From Candidatus Planktophila sp. (GTDB taxonomy: Bacteria; Actinomycetota; Actinomycetes; Nanopelagicales; Nanopelagicaceae), in the NCBI GenBank assembly GCA_009694515.1, contig SHUV01000001.1, positions 1-64,000 of the forward strand: a stretch of 64,000 bases of DNA, written 5' to 3'. A program made the position numbers and the translations under genes. Below, piece by piece: positions 28,004-38,980 of the stretch; position 1 is the first letter of the stretch; each line of letters opens with the position of its first letter. Under the pieces are notes generated by a model. It saw nothing but the letters and a program-made list of their open reading frames with translations. It searched no databases and had not been told where the DNA came from.

Positions 28004-28058
28004 ACCCTCAAGTTCAACTTGACCCGAGTCGCTTTTATACCAAAGGCGCACACACCGG

Positions 28059-28064
28059 TAGGTT
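28059..28064 (+). promoter_or_regulatory. Leaderless -10 box of smc
   Basis: TAGGTT, then 6 nt, then the smc GTG. Confidence 0.55.
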
Positions 28065-28070
28065 TACCGC

Positions 28071-31000
28071 GTGTATTTGAAGAGTCTGACACTTAAAGGG
28101 TTTAAGTCCTTTGCCTCTGCCACCACTCTTCGACTCGAACCCGGAATCACCTGCGTGGTGGGACCCAACGGCTCTGGAAAATCAAATGTCGTTGATGCAC
28201 TCACATGGGTGATGGGTGAGCAGGGTGCAAAATCTCTGCGCGGCGGAAAGATGGAAGACGTTATCTTCGCCGGAACATCTGGCCGGGCACCGCTTGGTCG
28301 CGCTGAAGTTGCAGTCACCATTGATAACACCGATGGCGCACTGCCGATTGAATATACCGAAGTAACTATTTCGCGCATCCTCTTTCGTAATGGGCAGAGT
28401 GAATACCAGATCAACGGCGAAGCATCACGACTTCTCGACATTCAAGAGCTCTTAAGTGATTCCGGTATTGGCCGTGAAATGCACGTCATCGTTGGGCAAG
28501 GCCAACTGGATGCAATTTTGTTGGCAACACCGGAAGAGCGTCGAGGATTTATCGAAGAGGCGGCCGGTGTTCTTAAGCATCGTAAACGTAAAGAGAAGGC
28601 GATTCGCAAGCTTGACTCCATGCAAGCAAATCTGGCGCGTGTCAATGACCTCACCGTTGAACTCAGGCGTCAGCTGCGTCCGCTTGGCAAGCAGGCAGAG
28701 GTCGCCAAGAAGGCGGCCACCATCCAGGCAGATCTGCGTGATGCTAAGTTGCGATTGCTGGCAGATGATTACATTGCAATGTGTAAGACTCTCGATGCCG
28801 AAGTTGCAGATGAGAATGCCCTACGTGAGCGTCGTGCCGTAGTTGAGACAGAACTCGACACGGTTCGGCGCCGAGAAGAAGAACTTGATGCCACCTCAGC
28901 TTTTGAGAGTCCACTATTAATTAGCGCACAAGAGAATTTCTATTCATTAAGTGCGCTGCGTGAAAAATTTAGAGGCACACAATCACTTGCGCAAGAACGT
29001 TCGCGATTCTTAGCCGAAGAAGCAGAGGAAGCTCGCAACGCTGGTCGCGATCCTGAAGCTCTGGACCAAGAAGCTGCAGCGCTTCGCCTTGAAGAATCTC
29101 GACTACGCGCCGAAGTTGTTCAGGCGCAGAGCGCACTGATGCAAGCAACAACGCTTTTGGGTACTGCCGAGGCAGCGCTCAAGGCCGAGGAAGACACCAT
29201 TGCCGCGGCGATGCGCGCCATTGCTGATCAACGCGAAGGCACAGCGCGTCAAGAAGGACATATCAAATCACTGGCGGCACGACTGGATGCAATCACAGAG
29301 GAAATTTCACGTGTTCAAGCGGCACGCACGGAAGCGCAATCTCGGTTAGATATTGCAAAGGTTGATTACGCTAGATTTGAAATGGAAATCGGTAACGCCG
29401 ATGCCGGAGAACAAGGCCTCGATTCTGAATTTGACGTTGCAAAGAGCGCACTTGATGCGGCGAAGAAATCCCACGAAGAACTCATTGATGCCGAGCGAGC
29501 GGCTGACCGTGAGCGAAATGCCCTCGAATCAAAGCTGGAGGCGATTCGCATTACCTCGCAATCACGCGATGGAGCCGCAGAGTTGGTTCGCGATTCACGT
29601 GGCGTAAAGATTCTGGGAAGTGTCGCTTCACTCATTGAAATTGATAAAGGATGGGAAGCTGCAACGGCTGCTGCACTCGGGGGATTGGCAGATGCGGTAG
29701 TTGTAAAGGATCTCTCTTCTGCTGTGAGCGCTCTGACCACACTTCGGCGCGAAAATCTTGGGCAAGCAGATGTGCTGGTCTATGAATCTGGCCAACAATC
29801 TGTGACATCTACCCCTAGTGGTCTGAATTCTTTGCTCAGCCATGTTCGCTCGAACCAAATTTCTGAACTCCTCACCTCACTACTATCAACAACAGTGGTG
29901 GCCGACAACGCATCTGAAGCTGAAAGCATTTTGCGCCAGCACAAGTCAGTCACGGTTGTCACTCGAGATGGCGATGTATTTTCATCACACCGCGCACGAG
30001 GAGGCTCCGCCTCTTCTCGTTCACTTATTGAAATTTCTGCACTAGTTGCCGACCTGGGTGCAAAGTTAGAAGAGATAAATCATAAGAGCGACCGATTGAA
30101 GTTCGGGATTTCTAGTGCGGTGACTGAGGTAGAAAATAAGCAATCTAGTTTTGATTCAGCCCTTACTAAGCTCAATGAATCAGATGCTCGTATTGCTGCG
30201 CTTACCGAGCAATTAGCGGTTTCGGGTCAGAACATTAAATCAGCCGGTGCAGAGGTAGATCGCCTCACAGTTGCAATCAATGAGGCGACTTCTGCTAAGT
30301 CTCGCGATGAAAATGAATTGATCATTGCTCGCACTCAAATGCAACAACATGGTGAGATAGCTGAGCCAGATCACTCAAGTGCGGAGGAGATCCGCAACTC
30401 TGTCTCACAGGCTCGAACAGCTGAAGTTGAGGCACGTCTTGCAGTGCGCACAGCCGAAGAGCGAGTTACCTCAATCTCAGCACGCGCGTTAGCTCTTGAA
30501 GAATCAGCGCGGGCAGAGCGAGATGCATCCGAACGCGCAGTATCACGTCGTGGAGCTCGAGCGAGAGGTGCAATTATTTCGCAAGCGATTGCAGAGGCTG
30601 CCTATGAAGTTCTCATTAAAATTGAACGTTCTATTGCAAAAGCTCAGACAGAACGTTCCCGCTTAGAGTCAAATCGTTCTGATCGAGAAGGTGAAACGCT
30701 GACTGTGCGCGCGCGAAATCGCGAACTCACATCTGAACTAGACCAACTCACTTCCAGTGTTCATCGTGATGAAATTGCACGTGCTGAACAGCGTATGCGC
30801 GTTGAAGCACTTGAGATTAAGGCAGTTGAGGAACTGGGAATGGATATCCCAACTCTGATCAATGAATATGGTCCTGATAAGGATGTACCGACATTTATCG
30901 AAACCGAATCAGGTGAAATTGTTGCAACTGAACTCATCCCATACCGCCGTGATCAGCAGGAGAAGCGGCTAGCTGCAACTGAACGTTCACTCACACTACT

Positions 31001-31607
31001 CGGCAAGATTAATCCGCTAGCTCTTGAAGAATATAACGCTCTGGAAGAACGCCTTAAGTTTCTAGCTGAACAAATGGAAGATTTGAAAAACACTAAGAAA
31101 GATCTGCTGGATATCATCAAGGAAGTCGATGATCGCGTGCAAGACATATTCATGCAAGCTTATGAAGAAGTCTCAGAGCACTTCAAGGATATTTTCGCCC
31201 GTCTATTCCCTGGTGGCGATGGCCGACTCTTCCTTACTAACCCTGATGATTTACTTAATACTGGAGTCGATGTGGAAGCGCGTCCGCCAGGCGCGCGAGT
31301 CAAGCGTCTCTCACTTTTATCAGGAGGTGAGAAGTCACTTACTGCAATCGCACTGTTGATCGCCATCTTTAAAGCGCGACCAAGTCCGTTCTATGTGCTC
31401 GATGAAGTTGAGGCCGCACTCGATGATGTGAACTTAGGTCGACTGCTGACAATCCTGGAAGAGCTACGCCAAAGTTCACAGTTGATCATCATCACCCACC
31501 AGAAGCGCACCATGGAGATAGCTGATGCCCTCTATGGCGTGACAATGCGCGGAGATGGTGTGACGGAAGTGATTTCACAGCGTTTACGTGAATCTGAAAC
31601 CGCGTAA
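28071..31607 (+). CDS. smc: Chromosome segregation protein SMC
   Basis: Condensin ATPase of 1,178 residues. The N-terminal head has Walker A GPNGSGKSN at 31-39. Two long coiled coils flank a hinge near 500-650 ('RGVKILGSVASLIEIDKGWEAA...'). The C-terminal head has the ABC signature 'LSLLSGGEKSL' near 1080 and Walker B 'FYVLDEVEAALDD' near 1106-1118. It starts with GTG and a leaderless promoter. In many actinobacteria mutM sits between rnc and smc, but here the gap is only 67 bp. Confidence 0.97.
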   Translation: MYLKSLTLKGFKSFASATTLRLEPGITCVVGPNGSGKSNVVDALTWVMGEQGAKSLRGGKMEDVIFAGTSGRAPLGRAEVAVTIDNTDGALPIEYTEVTISRILFRNGQSEYQINGEASRLLDIQELLSDSGIGREMHVIVGQGQLDAILLATPEERRGFIEEAAGVLKHRKRKEKAIRKLDSMQANLARVNDLTVELRRQLRPLGKQAEVAKKAATIQADLRDAKLRLLADDYIAMCKTLDAEVADENALRERRAVVETELDTVRRREEELDATSAFESPLLISAQENFYSLSALREKFRGTQSLAQERSRFLAEEAEEARNAGRDPEALDQEAAALRLEESRLRAEVVQAQSALMQATTLLGTAEAALKAEEDTIAAAMRAIADQREGTARQEGHIKSLAARLDAITEEISRVQAARTEAQSRLDIAKVDYARFEMEIGNADAGEQGLDSEFDVAKSALDAAKKSHEELIDAERAADRERNALESKLEAIRITSQSRDGAAELVRDSRGVKILGSVASLIEIDKGWEAATAAALGGLADAVVVKDLSSAVSALTTLRRENLGQADVLVYESGQQSVTSTPSGLNSLLSHVRSNQISELLTSLLSTTVVADNASEAESILRQHKSVTVVTRDGDVFSSHRARGGSASSRSLIEISALVADLGAKLEEINHKSDRLKFGISSAVTEVENKQSSFDSALTKLNESDARIAALTEQLAVSGQNIKSAGAEVDRLTVAINEATSAKSRDENELIIARTQMQQHGEIAEPDHSSAEEIRNSVSQARTAEVEARLAVRTAEERVTSISARALALEESARAERDASERAVSRRGARARGAIISQAIAEAAYEVLIKIERSIAKAQTERSRLESNRSDREGETLTVRARNRELTSELDQLTSSVHRDEIARAEQRMRVEALEIKAVEELGMDIPTLINEYGPDKDVPTFIETESGEIVATELIPYRRDQQEKRLAATERSLTLLGKINPLALEEYNALEERLKFLAEQMEDLKNTKKDLLDIIKEVDDRVQDIFMQAYEEVSEHFKDIFARLFPGGDGRLFLTNPDDLLNTGVDVEARPPGARVKRLSLLSGGEKSLTAIALLIAIFKARPSPFYVLDEVEAALDDVNLGRLLTILEELRQSSQLIIITHQKRTMEIADALYGVTMRGDGVTEVISQRLRESETA

Positions 31608-31625
31608 TCTGCTAGCCGGTTAACG

Positions 31626-32462
31626 ATGGGTCTATTTAATCGTTTAGTGGCCAAAGTTCGTGGAACTTCCACAGCATCAGCACTCGATTGGTCTGAGATT
31701 GAGACCGAGTTACTCTCATCAGATTTAGGCCCATCACTTGTCACAGAGTTGTTGGCGGCCGCAAAGAAGATGCGCGGAGATGATGCAGAAGGTGCGATTA
31801 AAGAGATTCTGCGTAGTAAATTTTCCGATAAGTCCCGTGCGCTATCCGAGGGAGATGGCCTTCAGATCATTGTGATTGTCGGCGTCAATGGCACGGGCAA
31901 AACCACCTCGGTTGCCAAATTAGCGACACATCTAGATTCGCAAGGAAAGTCCGTACTCCTAGCCGCCGCGGATACTTTTCGTGCCGCAGCAGTTGATCAG
32001 TTACGAACATGGGGTGAACGGATTGGTATTGAAACTATTTCAGGAAAAGAAGGAGCTGAGCCGGCATCGGTCGCCTTCGATAGCGCTAAACGCGCTTTAG
32101 AAGTAGGTGCTAATTTCCTTTTAATAGATACCGCAGGTCGACTTCACAATAAGAGTGCGCTGATGGATGAACTTGGCAAGCTAAAGCGAGTTGTAGAAAA
32201 GGTTGCACCGATCTCTGAAGTTCTCCTCGTCATTGATGCGACCACTGGACAGAACGGTCTTACGCAGGCAAAAGTATTTAGCGAAGCTGTTGATATCACG
32301 GGATTGATACTGACCAAGCTTGATGGAAGTGCGCGCGGTGGGGTAGCACTGGCTATCGAAAGCACCCTGGATCTACCCATTAAGTTCATCGGAACCGGGG
32401 AGGGCGCCACTGATTTCACCCCATTTGACCCCGAGAAGTACCTAGCAGGCTTGCTCGCGTAA
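31626..32462 (+). CDS. ftsY: Signal recognition particle receptor FtsY (minimal form)
   Basis: SRP receptor GTPase that docks ribosome-SRP complexes at the membrane. The 278 residues are an NG domain only: G1 'GVNGTGKTTSVAKLA' near 86-100, 'DTFRAAAVDQL', 'DTAGR' near 168, and 'LTKLDGSARGG'. There is no acidic or membrane-spanning N-terminal extension. The start 'MGLFNRLVAKVRG' is an amphipathic segment that may provide membrane contact. smc-ftsY is a conserved pair. Confidence 0.95.
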   Translation: MGLFNRLVAKVRGTSTASALDWSEIETELLSSDLGPSLVTELLAAAKKMRGDDAEGAIKEILRSKFSDKSRALSEGDGLQIIVIVGVNGTGKTTSVAKLATHLDSQGKSVLLAAADTFRAAAVDQLRTWGERIGIETISGKEGAEPASVAFDSAKRALEVGANFLLIDTAGRLHNKSALMDELGKLKRVVEKVAPISEVLLVIDATTGQNGLTQAKVFSEAVDITGLILTKLDGSARGGVALAIESTLDLPIKFIGTGEGATDFTPFDPEKYLAGLLA

Positions 32463-32618
32463 CCCACTTGTAACAATTGGGGTGTATTTGTGACACACCC
32501 TTAACCTGCAAATCCATTGCCTGTAATGCACCGCAGGCATCTTTGCTCCATCTCAACGACGAGTATCTCAATCGTAGGTAATGGATTCTGGGTGAAGGAA
32601 TTCGGAAATGGACTCGAT

Positions 32619-34258
<1,640 letters not shown>

Positions 34259-34261
34259 GGC

Positions 34262-34297
34262 GGTCCAAACCAAGTAACTGGAAACTAAGATTGGACC
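34262..34297. promoter_or_regulatory. Inverted repeat around the glnD promoter
   Basis: GGTCCAA (34262-34268) and TTGGACC (34291-34297) are perfect 7-bp arms. The right arm fills the space between the TAAGAT box and the glnD ATG. It may be an operator or an mRNA-end structure. Confidence 0.4.
34286..34291 (+). promoter_or_regulatory. Leaderless -10 box of glnD
   Basis: TAAGAT, then 6 nt, then the glnD ATG, 27 nt after the glnK stop. It suggests glnD has its own promoter within the operon. Confidence 0.5.
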
Positions 34298-36559
34298 ATG
34301 GGAACACGAGAGCGAAGAAATAGATCTAATGAGGGAGATCTTCTTCTCACATCGCTGTTCAAAGAAAGTGGCGCCAATGTTGAAGAGGTAGCTATCGCCG
34401 CGGTCGGAGGTTTCGGCCGCGGCGAACTATCTCCAGGTTCGGATTTAGATATTGTCATTCTTCATAACGGATCTCTACCTGAAGCTCCGTTGGGAGAGTT
34501 AGTAAATAAGATTCTTTATCCGATTTGGGATAGAAAGATAAAGGTTGACTACTCCGTCCGCACCCGCGCGGAGGTTCGAGCTGCGGCCAGTAATGATCTC
34601 AAAGTAATTCTTGGTCTATTAGATATCAGGCTTGTCTGCGGAAGTGCTGACCTTGTTGCCGGCGTGCAAATCGATGCGTTGGATGAATGGCGTAAGAATT
34701 CCAAGGGCAGACTTGTTGAACTAGAAAGTTCTTTGACCGAACGTCATCAACGTTTTGGTGAATTGGCATATCTGCTAGAGCCTGACCTTAAAGAGGCTCG
34801 CGGTGGATTACGTGATATCACTGCGCTGCGCGCAATCCATAAAAGTGGAACGATTTCGATTCCGATTGAAAAGATTAGTGTGGCTGAATCAATTCTTTCT
34901 AATGTGAGAGAGGCTCTTCATGCCGTCAGTGGGCGCGATAAGGACAAGTTGTTTTTTCAAGAGCAAGATAAAGTGGCAGCGCTCCTGGGTTATTCCGATG
35001 CCGATGCTCTCATGAGTGAAGTTGCCCAGGCAGCCCGTTCGGTTGACTACCTTCTAGATTCAACGTGGTATCGATATGCACATAAAGGCAAAGATGGCGC
35101 TGGACGATTCCTACGTCGCGTGCGCACCACAACCATTTCACGTGATATCAGCGTTTCTAATCAGGAAGTAGTTATTGATACCAACGCAGATTTTGCAGGT
35201 GATCCGGTCATTGGATTACGTGCTGCAGCATCGGCTGCGCAATTGGGGCTTCCATTGTCGATGGAATCACTTGAGCGTTTATCAGAATCACTTGGAAATG
35301 GTCTGGGTCACCTTGCCAATCCTTGGCCACGCGATGCGCGCGAGAACCTGATTTCACTTATCGGTGCAGGTGCTGCGATGGTGCAAGTCTTTGAAGCCCT
35401 TGATCAGGAAGAAGTTCTCTTTGCCTGGATTCCAGAGTGGAAAGCTGTTCGTTCTCTTCCGCAACGAAATGTATTGCATCGCCATACCGTTGATAGACAC
35501 ATGGTTGAGACAGCTGTTCATGCGGCATCACTGACTCGAAAAGTTCACAGGCCCGACCTGCTGCTCTTTAGCGCGCTCTTTCACGACATTGGAAAGGGAA
35601 CGGAAGAAGACCATTCCGAAAGAGGGGAAAGACTCATTGAGCCACTTGCCCTGCGCATTGGTTTTTCCACCGATGACATTGCAACGATAAAGCTATTGGT
35701 CAAGTATCACCTACTCCTATCAGCAACAGCTACGCGTCGAGATTTAGATGATCCTGCGACTATCACCTCAGTTGCAGAAGTAATTCCAGATTTACAATCC
35801 CTAGAACTCTTACATGCCCTCAGCATTGCCGATGGAGAAGCAACCGGGCGAGCTGCATGGAGTGATTGGAAAGCATCTCTTGTGGCAGAGCTCGTAAATC
35901 GGGTGCAGAAAGCAATTACGGATAACACGGTTGCTCAGCAACCTGAACTTACAGTTGCGCAACGAGATCGTGCTGAGTCTGGTGTGCTCTCGGTCAGCAT
36001 TGAAGATCGCGGAGATGTCTATGCAATCGAGATAGTGGTGCCAGATAGCACTGGGCTGCTCTCGGTTGTTGCCGGCGTACTCAACGTCTTGCGCCTTGAC
36101 GTTAGATCGGCGCGAACCAAATCTGTGGCACAAGCGGCAGTGATGCAATGGATTGTGATCCCAGACCCGCATGCTCCGCAATTAACACAAGAGAAGCTAC
36201 ATCAAGAACTCACCAGAGCGCTGGAGAATAAGAGTTCGCTGGCAGCTCGAATCCAAGAACGTATCGATACATATGCCCAGCTGCCTTCTATTCCCGTTCC
36301 CGCACCTGTTGTTGAAACCTTTATGGATGCGGCAACTGATGCAACCATTATTGAGGTCAGAAGCCACGACCAACCTGCGTTGTTATTTCGTATTGGTGAT
36401 GCAATTACACGAAGCAATATCGATATTCGCTCCGCCATTGTCACGACACTGGGGGCGGAAGCAATTGACACCCTTTATGTGAGCGAAATTGGGGGAGGCC
36501 CACTGAGCGCCGAACGTGCCAATGAAGTGGCGATTCGAATCCGAGCAGCCCTGAAGTAG
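34298..36559 (+). CDS. glnD: PII nucleotidyltransferase/nucleotidyl-removing enzyme GlnD
   Basis: Bifunctional nitrogen sensor of 753 residues. The N-terminal nucleotidyltransferase motif is 'GGFGRGELSPGSDLDIVIL' (near 37-55). An HD domain with 'FHDIGKGTEEDHSERGE' near residues 427-443 carries the removing activity. Two ACT domains at the C-terminus sense glutamine. Actinobacterial GlnD adenylylates GlnK. It is shorter at the N-terminus than the E. coli protein (about 890). ffh follows, as in Streptomyces and mycobacteria. Confidence 0.95.
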   Translation: MGTRERRNRSNEGDLLLTSLFKESGANVEEVAIAAVGGFGRGELSPGSDLDIVILHNGSLPEAPLGELVNKILYPIWDRKIKVDYSVRTRAEVRAAASNDLKVILGLLDIRLVCGSADLVAGVQIDALDEWRKNSKGRLVELESSLTERHQRFGELAYLLEPDLKEARGGLRDITALRAIHKSGTISIPIEKISVAESILSNVREALHAVSGRDKDKLFFQEQDKVAALLGYSDADALMSEVAQAARSVDYLLDSTWYRYAHKGKDGAGRFLRRVRTTTISRDISVSNQEVVIDTNADFAGDPVIGLRAAASAAQLGLPLSMESLERLSESLGNGLGHLANPWPRDARENLISLIGAGAAMVQVFEALDQEEVLFAWIPEWKAVRSLPQRNVLHRHTVDRHMVETAVHAASLTRKVHRPDLLLFSALFHDIGKGTEEDHSERGERLIEPLALRIGFSTDDIATIKLLVKYHLLLSATATRRDLDDPATITSVAEVIPDLQSLELLHALSIADGEATGRAAWSDWKASLVAELVNRVQKAITDNTVAQQPELTVAQRDRAESGVLSVSIEDRGDVYAIEIVVPDSTGLLSVVAGVLNVLRLDVRSARTKSVAQAAVMQWIVIPDPHAPQLTQEKLHQELTRALENKSSLAARIQERIDTYAQLPSIPVPAPVVETFMDAATDATIIEVRSHDQPALLFRIGDAITRSNIDIRSAIVTTLGAEAIDTLYVSEIGGGPLSAERANEVAIRIRAALK

Positions 36560-36571
36560 AGTTCCCCCACT

Positions 36572-38026
36572 ATGTTTGATTCGCTCTCATCGAAATTTGC
36601 CGGTGCATTTGGTGCACTTCGTGCAAGAGGCAAAATTTCTGAAAAAGATATCGAACTCACCACCGTAGAGATTCACCAGGCTCTTCTTGAAGCCGATGTT
36701 GCGCTAGAAGTTGTGGAAAGTTTCACAGCACAAGTACAGAGCAAATCACTGGAATTACTGTCAACTCTGCAGGCAGGAACAAATCAAGCACAGGCAATCT
36801 TCGATGTCGTAAACCAGGAACTCACAGAAATTCTTGGTGGGGGAGCGCGTCGGATCCGCTTTGCAAAGAAACCTCCGACAGTCATCATGTTGGCTGGATT
36901 ACAAGGCGCCGGTAAGACGACGCTTGCTGCAAAGCTAGCTAAGTTTTATAAAGACCAAGGTGAGACCCCAATTCTTGTGGCATCAGATTTACAACGCCCG
37001 AATGCGGTAAATCAATTGCAGGTAGTCGGTGCCTCTGTTGGAGTTCCAGTATTTGCTCCGGAACCAGGAAATGGTGTGGGCAATCCGGTAACCGTTGCGC
37101 GAGATGCCATTGCCTTTGCAACATCAAAACTCCACAGTATGGTCATTGTTGATACAGCTGGACGTTTAGGTGTTGATCAAGAGCTAATGAGTGAAGCAAT
37201 CGCCATTCGTGATGCAGTCTCACCGGATGAAATCCTCTTTGTTGTCGATGCCATGATCGGCCAAGATGCTGTTCGCACAGCACAAGCATTTCAAAATGGC
37301 GTTGGCTTTGATGGAGTTGTGCTCACCAAGCTTGATGGTGATGCACGTGGTGGAGCAGCACTGTCCATTGCTGCCCTTACTGGGCGCCCGATTATGTTTG
37401 CATCCACCGGTGAAAAAATCAGTGATTTCGATATCTTCTATCCAGAACGTATGGCTTCTCGCATCCTGGGCATGGGAGATGTTGCGACTCTGGCAGAACA
37501 AGCGAAGAAAGCGTTCGCTGGTGACTCTGCCAAGAAGTTAGAGGACAAATTCTTATCCGGAGAAGATTTCACCCTCGATGATTTTCTAGAACAACTAGAG
37601 GCAATGTCGAAGATGGGCTCGATGGGCAAGCTACTTGGAATGCTTCCCGGCGCGGGTGCTATGAAGAAACAGATTGAGAATTTCGATGAATCTGAGATCA
37701 CGCGCACAAAATCAATAGTGCAATCCATGACTCCAAAAGAACGTCGAGATCTCAAAGTTCTTAATGGTTCACGTCGTGCGCGTATTGCGTTAGGTGCTGG
37801 ACGAAAAGTCTCTGATGTCAATGCACTGGTAGATAAGTTCACCGCTGCGCAGAAGATGATGAAGCAGATGAGAAACGGTGGCTCAATGCCTGGGATGCCG
37901 GCTGGAATGCATGCTGGAATGCCTGGTCTTCCTCCAGCACCGTCCAAGACTGTGCCACCGGCTAAGAAGAAGTCGAAATCCGGTAATCCCGCTAAGCGTG
38001 CGCTGGAAAATGGGACGATTTCTTAA
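36572..38026 (+). CDS. ffh: Signal recognition particle protein Ffh (SRP54)
   Basis: SRP GTPase that binds signal peptides of nascent membrane proteins. N domain at 1-90, G1 'GLQGAGKTTLAAKLAK' near 109-124, 'DTAGR' near 194-198, 'LTKLDGDARGG', then the methionine-rich M domain (about 300-440). The C-terminal tail is Met/Gly/Pro rich ('GGSMPGMPAGMHAGMPG') followed by basic residues. The length of 484 residues is usual. The receptor ftsY is 4 kb upstream. Confidence 0.97.
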   Translation: MFDSLSSKFAGAFGALRARGKISEKDIELTTVEIHQALLEADVALEVVESFTAQVQSKSLELLSTLQAGTNQAQAIFDVVNQELTEILGGGARRIRFAKKPPTVIMLAGLQGAGKTTLAAKLAKFYKDQGETPILVASDLQRPNAVNQLQVVGASVGVPVFAPEPGNGVGNPVTVARDAIAFATSKLHSMVIVDTAGRLGVDQELMSEAIAIRDAVSPDEILFVVDAMIGQDAVRTAQAFQNGVGFDGVVLTKLDGDARGGAALSIAALTGRPIMFASTGEKISDFDIFYPERMASRILGMGDVATLAEQAKKAFAGDSAKKLEDKFLSGEDFTLDDFLEQLEAMSKMGSMGKLLGMLPGAGAMKKQIENFDESEITRTKSIVQSMTPKERRDLKVLNGSRRARIALGAGRKVSDVNALVDKFTAAQKMMKQMRNGGSMPGMPAGMHAGMPGLPPAPSKTVPPAKKKSKSGNPAKRALENGTIS

Positions 38027-38056
38027 TTTTGAGCGTACCTGGCAAGATTAGCCACC

Positions 38057-38084
38057 TGTTACAGGGCCCTCTACCCCGGTAACA
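38057..38084 (+). terminator. Weak hairpin after ffh
   Basis: TGTTAC (38057-38062) pairs with GTAACA (38079-38084), and inner GGG/CCC adds to the stem. No T-tract follows, so this may be a leader structure of rpsP rather than a terminator. Confidence 0.3.
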
Positions 38085-38166
38085 ATCCAATCCACAGTTG
38101 GACCATTTAGTTACGCACCCCGCTGTAGCAATTTGGTTCGGCACACTTTTTAGGAGCACAAGTTCT

Positions 38167-38727
38167 TTGTCTACAAAAATTCGCTTAATGCGCATGGGAA
38201 AAATTCGCACACCTTATTTCCGCATCGTAGTTACAGATTCACGTAAGGCACGTAACGGTCTTTCAATTGAAGAAATTGGTCGCTACGTTCCAGGTCAAGA
38301 ACCATCACTGATCGAAGTTAATTCAGAGCGTGCTCTGTACTGGCTTGGTGTTGGCGCACAACCATCAGAGGCAGTAGAGGCGCTTCTGAAGGTGACCGGA
38401 GATTGGCAGAAGCACAAGGGTCTTCCAGGAACAGAAGGAACACTTCGTGTTGCAGCTCCAAAGCCACACAAGAGCGTTGCCTATGAAGCAGCTGTGAAGG
38501 CTGCCGCCTCAGAACCTGCAGAAGGTGCAACAACTATAAAGAAGAAGGCACAGGACAAGTTAGCTGCAAAGGCAAACCCTGTTGTGGCAGAGCCAGTGGC
38601 TGAAGTTGTTGCGGAAGCTCCAGCTGAAGCTGTAGTAGAAACTCCAGTCGAAGTTATAGCCGAAGAAACTCCCGCTCCAGAGGCGGTTGCAGAAGATGCG
38701 GCTGTAGCAGAAACTTCTGCTGAATAA
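38167..38727 (+). CDS. rpsP: 30S ribosomal protein bS16 with long acidic C-terminal extension
   Basis: Residues 1-85 are a standard S16 ('[31 protein letters not shown]'). The start is a TTG with AGGAG 9 nt upstream. The upstream in-frame sequence from 38098 is not S16-like. The protein continues for about 100 more residues: a basic linker, then an A/V/E/P-rich tail after about residue 140. S16 extensions occur in actinobacteria, but this one nearly doubles the protein. khpA starts 2 nt after the stop. Confidence 0.95.
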   Translation: MSTKIRLMRMGKIRTPYFRIVVTDSRKARNGLSIEEIGRYVPGQEPSLIEVNSERALYWLGVGAQPSEAVEALLKVTGDWQKHKGLPGTEGTLRVAAPKPHKSVAYEAAVKAAASEPAEGATTIKKKAQDKLAAKANPVVAEPVAEVVAEAPAEAVVETPVEVIAEETPAPEAVAEDAAVAETSAE

Positions 38728-38729
38728 AT

Positions 38730-38969
38730 ATGATTGACGAAGCACTCGAACATCTCGTAAAGGGAATCGTTGATAACCCTGACGATGTCAATGTGAAGGA
38801 AAAGACCCATCGTCGAGGAACAACTCTCGAAGTTCGTGTTAATCCTGAAGATATCGGCAAGGTGATTGGCCGCAATGGTCGTACAGCTAAGGCGCTACGC
38901 ACAGTCGTAAGCGCGCTGGCAGGACGCACTGTTCGTGTTGATCTCATCGATACCGACGAGGTTCGCTAA
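38730..38969 (+). CDS. khpA: KH-domain RNA-binding protein KhpA
   Basis: A 79-residue single KH-domain protein. The GXXG loop is G47-R-N-G50 in 'KVIGRNGRTAKALR'. KhpA pairs with KhpB/Jag to regulate RNAs linked to cell division and elongation in Gram-positives. The position between rpsP and rimM is conserved. The 2-nt spacing from rpsP suggests coupled translation. Confidence 0.95.
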   Translation: MIDEALEHLVKGIVDNPDDVNVKEKTHRRGTTLEVRVNPEDIGKVIGRNGRTAKALRTVVSALAGRTVRVDLIDTDEVR

Positions 38970-38980
38970 CTTTTACACCC

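Noticed and set aside
32463-32618. Possible GlnR box before amtB (GTAAC and GTGAC half-sites)
   Set aside because: The half-sites are 20 bp apart instead of 22 and the GAAAC partner sites do not match. A GGGTGT/ACACCC hairpin in the same place may be the end of ftsY.
34286-34290. GTAAC-TG-GAAAC near the glnD start as a GlnR site
   Set aside because: The spacer is 2 nt rather than the 6 nt of GlnR sites.
38027-38166. Possible small RNA (SRP RNA or similar) in the ffh-rpsP gap
   Set aside because: Only one weak hairpin is present. The gap lacks the conserved GNAR-type loop of SRP RNA and is better explained as the rpsP leader.
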